Shown piece by piece: positions 15,917 to 24,051 of a stretch of DNA of 64,000 nt (position 1 is the stretch's first letter; each line of letters begins with the position of its first letter). The notes under the pieces were generated by a model. The model made no database searches. It was not told where the DNA came from and worked only from the letters and a program-made list of their open reading frames with translations. The translations under genes and the position numbers were made by a program. Source of the stretch: Bacteroidota bacterium (GTDB taxonomy: Bacteria; Bacteroidota; Bacteroidia; Chitinophagales; Saprospiraceae); contig WGNL01000018.1 in assembly GCA_016124585.1 (NCBI GenBank), positions 306,047-370,046 on the forward strand. Direction: 5' to 3'.

Positions 15917-16005
15917 ATATGGTCTGTCAGACCGTGGGGTTGTGAACGCTGTGCGGTGTCGAAAATTGTCGAGTTGGGAAGCACGGTCTGGCAGACCGTG
16001 TTACT
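15913..16005. repeat. Inverted pair of palindromic CGGTCTG/CAGACCG words
   Basis: 15913-15936 and 15982-16005 are 24-base inverted copies differing at 4 positions. Each contains its own palindrome, GGTCTGtCAGACC or CGGTCTGgCAGACCG. The right copy overlaps the end of the acylphosphatase gene, including its stop codon; the left copy abuts the possible promoter of the 15304 gene. The words differ from the tandem-octamer hairpins, but the placement between genes is alike. Confidence 0.8.
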
Positions 16006-16273
16006 TCCTGATTTCGAAGCCAATGAAGCCCTGCACGGGTGCTTCCGTTATTTTCACTTCCGCTACTTTCGCCAATTCTGGGCCACAGTAACACCATTTA
16101 ACAAAATCCTGCAAGGCAGATTCTTGGCCTTCTGCTTCGCAATAAACATTGCCATTGGGCAGGTTTTTTACAAAACCAACAAGACCAAATCGCTGTGCTG
16201 CCTGTTGCGCTGAGGCGCGGTACCAGACGCCCTGTACCTTACCGCTGATGGTGATATTGAAATGTTTGTGCAT
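16001..16273 (-). CDS. acyP: Acylphosphatase
   Basis: Small cytosolic enzyme that hydrolyses acyl phosphates such as carbamoyl or 1,3-bisphosphoglycerate phosphate. 90 aa, the normal size. The active-site loop GKVQGVWYR (residues 11-19, catalytic Arg19) and the Asn of GFVKNLPNG (Asn37) are both present. It is a single gene, with its stop codon inside the right arm of the CGGTCTG inverted repeat. No clear operon partner. Confidence 0.93.
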   Translation of the reverse strand: MHKHFNITISGKVQGVWYRASAQQAAQRFGLVGFVKNLPNGNVYCEAEGQESALQDFVKWCYCGPELAKVAEVKITEAPVQGFIGFEIRK

Positions 16274-16557
16274 AAACTAAACGTTAAGTTTCATAGATAT
16301 TTTGGCAATATTAGCATACGCCACGTAGTGTTTCGCCGATTAACGGGACTGATATTTGTCAAAGGGCTTGCTGGTTAATTTCTTTTGCTAATTTTGCAGG
16401 CCCTAACGATTAGGGGCAACCTGCTAAAAACCCTTCCATTTGCCAGACAAACTTCCGGTTGAAAACTTCAAAACCGGGCTTTTGTTCTCCGAGGCCTAGT
16501 AGCAAAAACAAATTCGATTCCCAGCAATAAGCAATTTATTTTAAATCAAAATATTCA
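16274..16557. other. Leader region between acyP and the desaturase gene
   Basis: Contains a possible promoter (CTTG at 16367-16370, 18 bases, TAATTTTG at 16389-16396). Further on is a small hairpin, CCGGTT/AACCGG (16455-16460 with 16472-16477), followed by GCTTTTG. The approximately 160-base leader from that promoter to the desaturase ATG is long for this genome and may carry regulation of membrane-lipid synthesis. No known riboswitch was recognised. Confidence 0.35.
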
Positions 16558-17661
16558 ATGGATTACTCAGCAATCAAGTTTCCAAGGACGGACAGCACAG
16601 ATTTTTTCAAGACGCTGAACAGCCGTGTGAACGCTTATTTTCAACAAAATGACATCAGCAAATTCGGCAACTGGAAGCTGTATGTCAAATCGGTGGTCGT
16701 TTTCAGTATTTTTTTGACGCCATATTTCCTCATCATTTCCAATAATTTCAACCAGTGGGCGATGCTGCTTTTCACCATTGTGCTTGGCATGGGCATGTCG
16801 TTCGTGGGCATGTGCGTGATGCACGACGGCAACCACGGCACCTATTCCCGCAACCGCTGGATCAACAACCTGATGGGAAGTTCCATCTACATCCTCGCTG
16901 GAAACGTGTACAATTGGAAGGTACAGCACAACGTACTCCACCACACTTACACCAATATCCACGGCATGGACGATGACATTGACGCTGGCGGCCTCCTTCG
17001 CCTACATAAAGAACAGGACTGGAAATATTTCCACAGGTTCCAACACTTGTACAGTGTGCTACTCTACGGCCTTATGACTATCAGTTGGGCCATCACGAAG
17101 GACTACAAACAGATGCAGGGCTACATCAAGAAGGGCATTTCTTTTGACCAAAAAGTAAATCCGACCAAGGAATGGACCATCCTCATCATCACCAAGATAC
17201 TGTACATGGCCATCTGGATCGTGCTACCCATTCTGGTGCTTGACGTGGCTTGGTGGAAGGTGCTGATTGGCTTCTTCGTAATGCACTATACGGCTGGCCT
17301 CATCTTGGCCATCGTATTTCAGTTGGCACACGTAGTCGAAAGCACTGACAACCCGATACCAGACGAAGGAGGCAACATGGAAAACTCATGGGCCATTCAC
17401 CAGCTAACCACCACTGCCAATTTTGCCCGTAAAAACTGGTTGGTTTCCTTCTTCGTTGGTGGGCTGAACTACCAGATTGAGCACCATATTTTCCCTAATA
17501 TCAGCCACGTACACTACCCGAAGATTTCAAAAATCGTGAAGGAAACAGCACTTGAGTATGGCTTACCGTACAACGAATATCGCACCACCCGCCAAGCCAT
17601 CGTATCGCACTTTAAGGCGCTGCGGGATTTGGGCAGGCGGCCTGCCTTGGCTGTGGCCTGA
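16558..17661 (+). CDS. Fatty acid desaturase, front-end type
   Basis: Membrane di-iron enzyme that puts a double bond into acyl chains. 367 aa. Three His boxes are visible: HDGNH (from residue 89), HNVLHH (124-129) and QIEHH (306-310). The third box has Gln in place of the first His, the hallmark of delta-5/delta-6-like front-end desaturases. There is no cytochrome b5 domain, as usual for bacterial members. Hydrophobic pairs near 45-85 and 210-255 give the expected four-helix topology. A strong terminator follows. Regioselectivity cannot be read from sequence. Confidence 0.9.
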   Translation: MDYSAIKFPRTDSTDFFKTLNSRVNAYFQQNDISKFGNWKLYVKSVVVFSIFLTPYFLIISNNFNQWAMLLFTIVLGMGMSFVGMCVMHDGNHGTYSRNRWINNLMGSSIYILAGNVYNWKVQHNVLHHTYTNIHGMDDDIDAGGLLRLHKEQDWKYFHRFQHLYSVLLYGLMTISWAITKDYKQMQGYIKKGISFDQKVNPTKEWTILIITKILYMAIWIVLPILVLDVAWWKVLIGFFVMHYTAGLILAIVFQLAHVVESTDNPIPDEGGNMENSWAIHQLTTTANFARKNWLVSFFVGGLNYQIEHHIFPNISHVHYPKISKIVKETALEYGLPYNEYRTTRQAIVSHFKALRDLGRRPALAVA

Positions 17662-17682
17662 TTTTTATCATTTTTCTTCGTA

Positions 17683-17735
17683 AAAAAACACTGTGTGACT
17701 TTTGCCCCAGACGGCATCACACAGTGTTTTTTATT
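17683..17735 (+). terminator. Rho-independent terminator
   Basis: AACACTGTGTGA and its complement TCACACAGTGTT (17717-17728) form a long stem followed by T-rich sequence. It ends the desaturase gene. Confidence 0.88.
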
Positions 17736-17778
17736 TTGAGGAATTCTAAAAAATAGCGCCTAACTAAATCAGGGTTTT

Positions 17779-19377
17779 ATGAAAAACGCAGCATTCACAA
17801 CGGTTCTCAGTTTGTTTTTGATAAAAATGCTGGCGCAGAATGCCAGTTTTTCCGTTGCCATTTCGGAAGAGCCGTTTCCGAATTTTCCAGCGCTCCAGTC
17901 GTTCGTAGAGGGAAATTATGAGGGGAAATGGATATTCATCGGTGGCCGGACGGATGGCCTCCACCAGCGGCAGCCCTTCGCCGCATTTGACCCAGAATTT
18001 AATAACCTGAACATCTGGGTAGCGGACATAGCTTCAAAGCAGGTTTGGTCAAAACCACTTGCAGGGCTTCCCGTTGACCTATTGGAGCAGCTTCAATCTA
18101 CAAACATGGAGTACATCCAGCGAGGCAACACACTCTACATCGTGGGCGGCTATGGTTTCAGCCCTTCGGTAAACGAGTGGGTCACCTACCCCTACCTCAC
18201 GGCGGTTGACTTGGAGGGCTTGGTGCCTGCGGTGCTGGCCGGGCAATCCGTGGCGCCCTTTTTTCGGCAAATAACCGATGTGCGGCTGCGGGTAACAGGT
18301 GGCTACCTTGGCCTGCTCAATGACGAATTCTTTCTCGTAGGCGGCCAAGTTTTTCAGGGCCGGTATAACCCACATGGGCCAGACCACGGCCCAGGTTTTT
18401 ACCAAAAATACACCAATGCTATCAAGCAATTTACCATTGAGGACGACGGCTCGGCACTTGCAGTGGGAAATTTCTCCGAGATCATTGACACGGTGAATCT
18501 GCACCGCCGTGATTACAATTTGGCTACCCAAATCTTCCCGGATGGTAGCTTTGGCTTCACGGCCTTCAGCGGTGTTTTCCGGTACGACCAGGACTTGCCT
18601 TGGCTTAACACCGTCGATATTTTCCCCGGTAGCTACACCGTCAACAACAGTTTCAACCAATACCTGAACCAGTATCACACGGCGCATATCGGACTTTATT
18701 CCGCTTCGCAATATGAAATGCACACCCTTTTCTTTGGTGGTATCAGCCGCTACTTTCTGGATCAAAACGGTGTGCTCAAAGATGACCCTGATGTGCCTTT
18801 CGTAAAAAACATAAGCCTCGTGACCCGCCGGGTGGACGGCTCGATGACCGAAATGAAACTGGGCGATATGCCAGCGTTGCTTGGTGCTGGCGCAACGTTT
18901 TTACCTGCTGCCAATTTTCCGATGGTTGAGGGCGATATTGCTGATTTGGACGTGCTTTTGCACAATGAAAACACCTTAATAGGCTACGTGGTGGGGGGCA
19001 TCGAAAGCTCACAGCCTAACATCCTTTTCGTTGATGACGGCACATTGAGCAGTGCGTCGAGCAAGGTTTTCAAAGTAGTGTTGACCAAACAACCAACCAA
19101 TGTGGTGGAGATAAAAGGTGAGCAATACTTTGGGTTGAGACTTTTCCCGAATCCAGCGCTGGACAAACTCACGGTCAATTTCTCCGTTCCCGTGGATGAC
19201 GAAGTTCAATTGATTTTTGAGGACTCAACCGGCAAAACTTTTTTACAAGAAAAAAGAAAAATAGAAATGGGCGAATATGAACTGACCTACGAGATTGCAC
19301 TGTGGCCTAGCGGCGTTTATTTTGTCAAAATTCGGAATGGAAAATTTGAAACAACCGCCCAGTTTGTCAAGCCATAG
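17779..19377 (+). CDS. Secreted kelch-like beta-propeller protein with T9SS tail
   Basis: 532 aa with a signal peptide (MKNAAFTTVLSLFLIKMLAQ). Kelch-like blades are seen as repeated GG-containing strands: FIGGRTDGL, YIVGGYGFSPS, FFLVGGQVF, LFFGGISRYF and YVVGGIES. The C-terminus is a T9SS sorting domain beginning RLFPNPALDKL and ending FVKIRNGKFETTAQFVKP. Probably exported to the cell surface. Ligand unknown. No operon partner. Confidence 0.84.
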   Translation: MKNAAFTTVLSLFLIKMLAQNASFSVAISEEPFPNFPALQSFVEGNYEGKWIFIGGRTDGLHQRQPFAAFDPEFNNLNIWVADIASKQVWSKPLAGLPVDLLEQLQSTNMEYIQRGNTLYIVGGYGFSPSVNEWVTYPYLTAVDLEGLVPAVLAGQSVAPFFRQITDVRLRVTGGYLGLLNDEFFLVGGQVFQGRYNPHGPDHGPGFYQKYTNAIKQFTIEDDGSALAVGNFSEIIDTVNLHRRDYNLATQIFPDGSFGFTAFSGVFRYDQDLPWLNTVDIFPGSYTVNNSFNQYLNQYHTAHIGLYSASQYEMHTLFFGGISRYFLDQNGVLKDDPDVPFVKNISLVTRRVDGSMTEMKLGDMPALLGAGATFLPAANFPMVEGDIADLDVLLHNENTLIGYVVGGIESSQPNILFVDDGTLSSASSKVFKVVLTKQPTNVVEIKGEQYFGLRLFPNPALDKLTVNFSVPVDDEVQLIFEDSTGKTFLQEKRKIEMGEYELTYEIALWPSGVYFVKIRNGKFETTAQFVKP

Positions 19378-19501
19378 TTGACATGAGAATATATTTTAGC
19401 TTTTTAATTATTTGATAATCACTCGTTTACAGGTAATTTACACGCCCCCACCAACTTTGCAGGCAATTGTTCTAAAACCCTTCTGGACAAATTGCATTTT
19501 C

Positions 19502-20368
19502 ATGAAAAGAGAGTTGGACATTGCCGTCATTTCAGATGTACACCTAGGGACTTATGGTTGCCATGCCAAGGAATTGCTCAACTACCTAAAAAGCATCAAG
19601 CCCAAAGTGCTGGTGCTCAACGGTGATTTTATTGACATTTGGCAGTTCAACAAGCGCTACTTTCCAAAGGAACATGTTCAGGTCATTCAGCGGGTGATGA
19701 AGATGGCTGGGAACGGCACCAAGGTTTACTATATCACGGGTAACCATGATGATGCCCTACGTCGTTTTTCAGATTTTTCGATGGGCAATATTCACCTACG
19801 TGACAAGTTAGTGCTACAATTAAACGGCAAAAAGCTATGGCTTTTCCACGGCGATGTTTTCGATCTTTTCATTCAGTATTCCCCTATGGTGTCTAGGTTG
19901 GGAGGACAGGGCTATGACTGGCTCATCCGCCTGAATCGCTTTATCAATGCTATCCGAGCTAGGCTTGGCAAGCCTCGGATGTCGTTTGCGGGCAAAGTGA
20001 AAAACAGGGTAAAGGAAGCGGTGAAATTTGTGAGTGATTTTGAAGAAACAGCCATCCGACTGGCCGGCGAACAAGGCTATGATTACGTAGTTTGCGGCCA
20101 TATTCATATGCCACAAATGCGGAACGTCGGCGACGTTTGCTACATGAATTCTGGCGACTGGGTGGAAAACCTCACGGCACTGGAATACGCCTTCGGACGT
20201 TGGACGATGTTTGAATACGACGAGGCAGAATTTGAAACGAGCAACCCAAAACTCAGGGTAAAAGACGATCCGCTCGAAGACGAGGAAGACGTGAGCACAG
20301 AGGCCATTTTTGCCAGCATTCTGAAAGAAGTAAACCTGCCTAACGAATTGGGCAAAATGTCCGCCTAA
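19502..20368 (+). CDS. UDP-2,3-diacylglucosamine diphosphatase-like metallophosphoesterase
   Basis: Calcineurin-like phosphoesterase of the LpxH group, which cleaves UDP-2,3-diacylglucosamine in lipid A synthesis. 288 aa from the ATG at 19502; the longer TTG-started frame from 19412 is rejected. Metal ligands appear in order: SDVHLG (D12, H14), NGDFIDIW, GNHDD and GHIHMP. An acidic C-terminal tail (DEEDVSTE) is extra. The stop overlaps the stop of the convergent TPR gene by a few bases. The exact substrate is inferred; other phosphoesterases of this fold are possible. Confidence 0.82.
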   Translation: MKRELDIAVISDVHLGTYGCHAKELLNYLKSIKPKVLVLNGDFIDIWQFNKRYFPKEHVQVIQRVMKMAGNGTKVYYITGNHDDALRRFSDFSMGNIHLRDKLVLQLNGKKLWLFHGDVFDLFIQYSPMVSRLGGQGYDWLIRLNRFINAIRARLGKPRMSFAGKVKNRVKEAVKFVSDFEETAIRLAGEQGYDYVVCGHIHMPQMRNVGDVCYMNSGDWVENLTALEYAFGRWTMFEYDEAEFETSNPKLRVKDDPLEDEEDVSTEAIFASILKEVNLPNELGKMSA

Positions 20369-22170
20369 TTCAAATTGTCACCCCGCAGTCGCCTGAACCG
20401 CTTGCGAGCCTCGATGCTGAAGGTGCTGCCGGAGTAGTCTAGGAAGATTTTTTCATAGAGTTCCATCGCTTTGGCCGTGTCGTTGAGCTGCGTTTCGTAG
20501 AGTTCGGCCATTTCAAAAAGGGCATTGTCTGCCCGGATTTCATCTGGGTATTTTTCCACAATTTGCTGGTAGAGCGCTATTGCGTCAGTGTATTTCCGCT
20601 GCTTGGAATAGATTTTTGCCCTTGCGTAGAGCACGTCATCATCCAGTGAATGCTTTGGAAATGCCGTAATCAGCGAGTCCAATTTTGCGAAAGCTTCTTC
20701 AAAACGGTTCTGGAAAGTGAGCAAATCTGCTTCTGCGTAAAGCCGCAACGCCGTGTCGGTGGTATCCAAGCCGAGGTTGTCCATGATGAAAACCGAAAGG
20801 TCGAGAGCATCGTTGGCGATGAGCTTGGAGGTGGAGGATTTCAACACATCGAACTGCGACTGCGCCCATTGGAAATCGCCGTTGTAATATGAAAGTTTTG
20901 CGTTGCGGAAGCGAGCCTCGTGGCCGAGTTGGTCTTCTACAAAATCCTTGTCAACTTGCGAGTACAGTAGTATGGACTCCCAGATTTCATCCTTCATCAA
21001 ATAAAAATCGCCGAGGCTCAGCTTGCCCAGCGCCTGGGTACGAGCATCGATGCCGGGATAGGCAATCATTTCGCTTAAGAGTGAAATTGCTTTGTCAAGG
21101 TCGTTGAGGTAAAACGCTTCCATATCGGCCAGCTCTGCGACGATGGTGGCAGTGGTCTTGTTCCGCCCCGATTCGTTCAAAAAATTCTCGTAGGCTTTCT
21201 CAACTTCCCGCAATTCTGTTTCCGTGTAGCTATAGCCTTCCACCAATTTTAGGCGGCGGGAGCGCAGGGATTCCCGCTTCGAATCCACGTAAAAAGGCGA
21301 AGTGTAACCGAGGTCATTTACAATGTAATCGTAAGAGGCAATGGCGGCATCGTAGTCTTTGTCGTTGTAGGCAGTGACGGCGAGTTGGTAAATCCTTGCC
21401 CCGTTTTCGTTCAGCCTTTTGTCGAGGGCTTTGGCTTGGCGAAGGGCGTTTTTGTAGTCTTTTGTTTGCACAAAAACCCATTGGAGCAACTCCGTAAAGT
21501 GGTAAGCATTCGGGTCTTTCTGGATTCGGTCGTAGAGCTGCGCTTGGAGTTCAGCATAGTCTTCTGGAGAAGTCACGTAGCGTTGGAGTTGGCTCTTTAC
21601 CGTGTTCAACCGCTCAGGGTAGGACATGATGCTGTTTAAATAATTTTCCATCATCTTCGGCACATCGCCCTTGCGGCGGTAAAGCTCAGCGAGGTTGAAG
21701 GAAAAAATCTCTTTGTCCTTGAGCAGTTGACTTCCAGTTTCGTAGGTTTTGATGGCCTCGTCGTATTTGCTCAAATTGGAAAAAGCACCTGCCAGCCTAG
21801 TGATTTGGTACTGGTCGGCGGGCAATTTCTTGATGGCTTTTTCGTATTGCTCCTTCGCCTTGTCATCCTGAAATTGCCGCTCGTAGAGGTTGCCGTAAAT
21901 GACATACAACCGAATATTGTCAGGGGTTTCCTTCAGTTCTTTTTTCAAAGTAGTTTCTACCTCGTCAAATTTTTTCGAAGCCAACTGGCACTCGATGTAG
22001 CGGTCAAAGTAAAAGTCGTTCTTATTGTTTTGGAGGTAAAGCTTCTCGTAAAGCGTAGCTGCTTTCTCAAACTCACCATCTTGATAGTATTGCTGCGCAA
22101 GTTTGGAATCCTGAGCGGAAGTGAGCAATGGGAGGAGCACGAATGTTGCGAAGAGGACAAGAAACCGCAT
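20365..22170 (-). CDS. Secreted TPR-repeat protein
   Basis: 601 aa from the ATG at 22170, which starts at a signal peptide (MRFLVLFATFVLLPLLTSAQ). The rest is a solenoid of tetratricopeptide repeats, for example AQQYYQDGEFEKAATLYEKL near the N-terminus and KAMELYEKIFLDYSGS near the C-terminus; about a dozen units can be counted by eye. Probably a periplasmic scaffold, as in gliding or T9SS-related TPR proteins, but no partner is evident. Convergent with the LpxH-like gene. Confidence 0.85.
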   Translation of the reverse strand: MRFLVLFATFVLLPLLTSAQDSKLAQQYYQDGEFEKAATLYEKLYLQNNKNDFYFDRYIECQLASKKFDEVETTLKKELKETPDNIRLYVIYGNLYERQFQDDKAKEQYEKAIKKLPADQYQITRLAGAFSNLSKYDEAIKTYETGSQLLKDKEIFSFNLAELYRRKGDVPKMMENYLNSIMSYPERLNTVKSQLQRYVTSPEDYAELQAQLYDRIQKDPNAYHFTELLQWVFVQTKDYKNALRQAKALDKRLNENGARIYQLAVTAYNDKDYDAAIASYDYIVNDLGYTSPFYVDSKRESLRSRRLKLVEGYSYTETELREVEKAYENFLNESGRNKTTATIVAELADMEAFYLNDLDKAISLLSEMIAYPGIDARTQALGKLSLGDFYLMKDEIWESILLYSQVDKDFVEDQLGHEARFRNAKLSYYNGDFQWAQSQFDVLKSSTSKLIANDALDLSVFIMDNLGLDTTDTALRLYAEADLLTFQNRFEEAFAKLDSLITAFPKHSLDDDVLYARAKIYSKQRKYTDAIALYQQIVEKYPDEIRADNALFEMAELYETQLNDTAKAMELYEKIFLDYSGSTFSIEARKRFRRLRGDNLN

Positions 22171-22284
22171 GTCGTTGATATTTGATACTTGTAAAATGGG
22201 CGCTTGCCCACCGCTGAAAACGCAAATTTTATGCAAAAGTTGTTGCTACGGCAATGGACGTGCCGCAAAGCAATTTACCGAAGA

Positions 22285-22319
22285 CAAAAAAATCCCGCTA
22301 TCTCATGGACAGCGGGATT
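22285..22319 (-). terminator. Terminator of the choice-of-anchor gene (minus strand)
   Basis: AATCCCGCT (22291-22299) pairs with AGCGGGATT (22311-22319). The A run at 22285-22290 is a T run on the minus strand. Confidence 0.85.
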
Positions 22320-22366
22320 CTTGATTGAGGGGCAGTCCAACTTGAAACTCGGACCTGCCCTCGAAT

Positions 22367-23203
22367 CTATTTTTTCAACATCTGAACTGCGGCCATGTGA
22401 CCTTCGCCGCAAAGTTGCACGAGGTAAAGCCCCGGCGTTAGTTCGTCCACGGGCACGCTGGTCGTCGTTTGCCCAACTTGCACGTTTACTGGCTCCGTTT
22501 TCAGCATAGCTCCGTTGGCGCTGAAAACGTGGATTTTATGTGGGCCAGCCAAGCGACTGGTGATCCGCAGGTTCATCACATCGGACACAGGATTGGGCAT
22601 CACTTCAAGGGAGGCAACGTCTTGAGCTAACTCACCAGTACTACTAGTGCCGTTTTCCTGAATGACGAGGGTATTCTTTGTCATGCCGTCGCCAGAAGAT
22701 TGATCATTTCCATTGCCGGCGAGACTGGCAGCGTAAAATGTGACCGCACCGGTACCTGCAGCAGGAGCTACCCAAGGCAATTCGAACACTCCGTTGGTGG
22801 CTGGCTCACTGTGCTCAATATAATTTCTGCCACCGAGTGTTTTCTGGGTCATCCCAGCTGGGCTAGTGCCCCATGACCCTGCTTGCACGTTGGAAGCTGA
22901 AAGGGAAACGGCCTGAAACCCGTACACAGAGGGAGTGCCACTGATTGGGCTGTTTGTGATTTTTAAAGTGTAGGTCTTGCCGGGATCGTACTTAATGGTA
23001 AGGTTGCCGTTGTCAAACAATGACATCGAAAGCGTTGGGTTGAAGGCACTACCCGTGTGGCAACCTGTGTTCGCACAAGTACCTTCGGTAGGGGCGCCTG
23101 TCACCCGTAGGTTTTGCTGTGTGGCTGGCCCTCCTGCCCTACTTTGAAGTAGGAAGAATAGCCCTATTAAACCTGCAACAATGTAGATGTTTTTAAACTT
23201 CAT
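22367..23203 (-). CDS. Secreted Reeler-like (choice-of-anchor V) protein with T9SS tail
   Basis: 278 aa from the ATG at 23203, which starts at a signal peptide. The N-terminus has GGPATQQNLRVTGAPTEGT followed by CANTGCHTG, the characteristic start of the Reeler-like choice-of-anchor V domain of Bacteroidota. The two Cys and a His (C-x4-C-H) could bind metal or form a disulfide; this is not the usual CxxCH haem motif. The C-terminal sorting domain runs from LEVMPNPVSD to VQMLKK. A role in adhesion or calcification-like surface functions is not demonstrated. Confidence 0.78.
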   Translation of the reverse strand: MKFKNIYIVAGLIGLFFLLQSRAGGPATQQNLRVTGAPTEGTCANTGCHTGSAFNPTLSMSLFDNGNLTIKYDPGKTYTLKITNSPISGTPSVYGFQAVSLSASNVQAGSWGTSPAGMTQKTLGGRNYIEHSEPATNGVFELPWVAPAAGTGAVTFYAASLAGNGNDQSSGDGMTKNTLVIQENGTSSTGELAQDVASLEVMPNPVSDVMNLRITSRLAGPHKIHVFSANGAMLKTEPVNVQVGQTTTSVPVDELTPGLYLVQLCGEGHMAAVQMLKK

Positions 23204-23306
23204 AAGTAATGTGGATAAATGGTGAATAAAATAAGGATGATTATTTGCGAAGATGCTCAAAGTTTTTCCAATCCAATTTTCCCTAAGATTAAATCTGGGT
23301 TATTCG

Positions 23307-23861
23307 TCAGCTTTCATACAAATACCCTTGTGAGGGTCTTTTCCCCCGAATGCCCCGAAAATAGTCATCGATTACTCTGAAATCAGCTTCCATATTTCCC
23401 GTCGGGAAAAAAGGCTCCCTGAACTCGACCACCTTGCGGCCCCAATCAAAGCGGCACATCACGATGGCAGCTCCACCGCCCAAGGCGATGTGATAAAATC
23501 CGGTCTTCAGTTTTTCCACCCGGCTGCGTGTGCCTTCCGGTGCTATCACGGAGTGGAACCGAGGTTCTTTTTGGTAAATCTCGGTCATCATCTGCACAAA
23601 ATTGGTGCGTCGGTGCTGCTCCACCGGATAGCCGCCCAGCCACCGAAAGAGCCAGCCAAACGGTGGCTTGAACAAACTGCTTTTTGCAATGAAGCGAATA
23701 TCGGTCTTCAGGGTACAGCGGACGAGGAGGCCCAGTGGGAAGTCCCAGTTCGAGGTGTGTGGCACCACGATGATGATGACTTTCGGCAGCTCAGTAGCGT
23801 ACCGACCTTCAATTCGCCAACCAAAAAGGCGAAGTAGAAAACTGCAAATTCGAATTGGCAT
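23307..23861 (-). CDS. 1-acyl-glycerol-3-phosphate acyltransferase-like protein
   Basis: Membrane acyltransferase of the PlsC superfamily. 184 aa from the ATG at 23861 (in-frame ATGs at 23906 and 23990 would lengthen it). The catalytic HxxxxD motif is seen in PHTSNWDFPLG and the substrate-binding motif in APEGTRSRVEKLKTGFYHIA. It is shorter than typical PlsC and lacks an obvious second half, so it belongs to the compact subgroup. Whether it acts on glycerolipids, ornithine or other acceptors cannot be decided. Confidence 0.82.
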   Translation of the reverse strand: MPIRICSFLLRLFGWRIEGRYATELPKVIIIVVPHTSNWDFPLGLLVRCTLKTDIRFIAKSSLFKPPFGWLFRWLGGYPVEQHRRTNFVQMMTEIYQKEPRFHSVIAPEGTRSRVEKLKTGFYHIALGGGAAIVMCRFDWGRKVVEFREPFFPTGNMEADFRVIDDYFRGIRGKRPSQGYLYES

Positions 23862-23964
23862 CTGAAGCAAATTGGTGAGTTGGAAAATGGGCGATTTGGC
23901 AAACATGCAAAAAATTGACCGCCTAACAAGCCCTGTGAAATTATGATTTTTTAGTCCGTAATTC

Positions 23965-23993
23965 CTTGCTTTTAAAAAACTACTATACATTTG
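23965..23993 (+). promoter_or_regulatory. Possible promoter of the CotH-type gene
   Basis: CTTG at 23965-23968, 17 bases, then TACATTTG at 23986-23993. The -7 box matches TAnnTTTG. The ATG of the next gene is 58 bases downstream. Confidence 0.4.
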
Positions 23994-24051
23994 GTGCTGA
24001 AAATAGCAGTGTTGCGATAAAAAAACAGTCTATTAAAACGGGAAAAATTCC

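Noticed and set aside
15888..16023. Longer start of the 15304 gene
   Set aside because: Adds residues encoded by the inverted repeat before a clean signal peptide.
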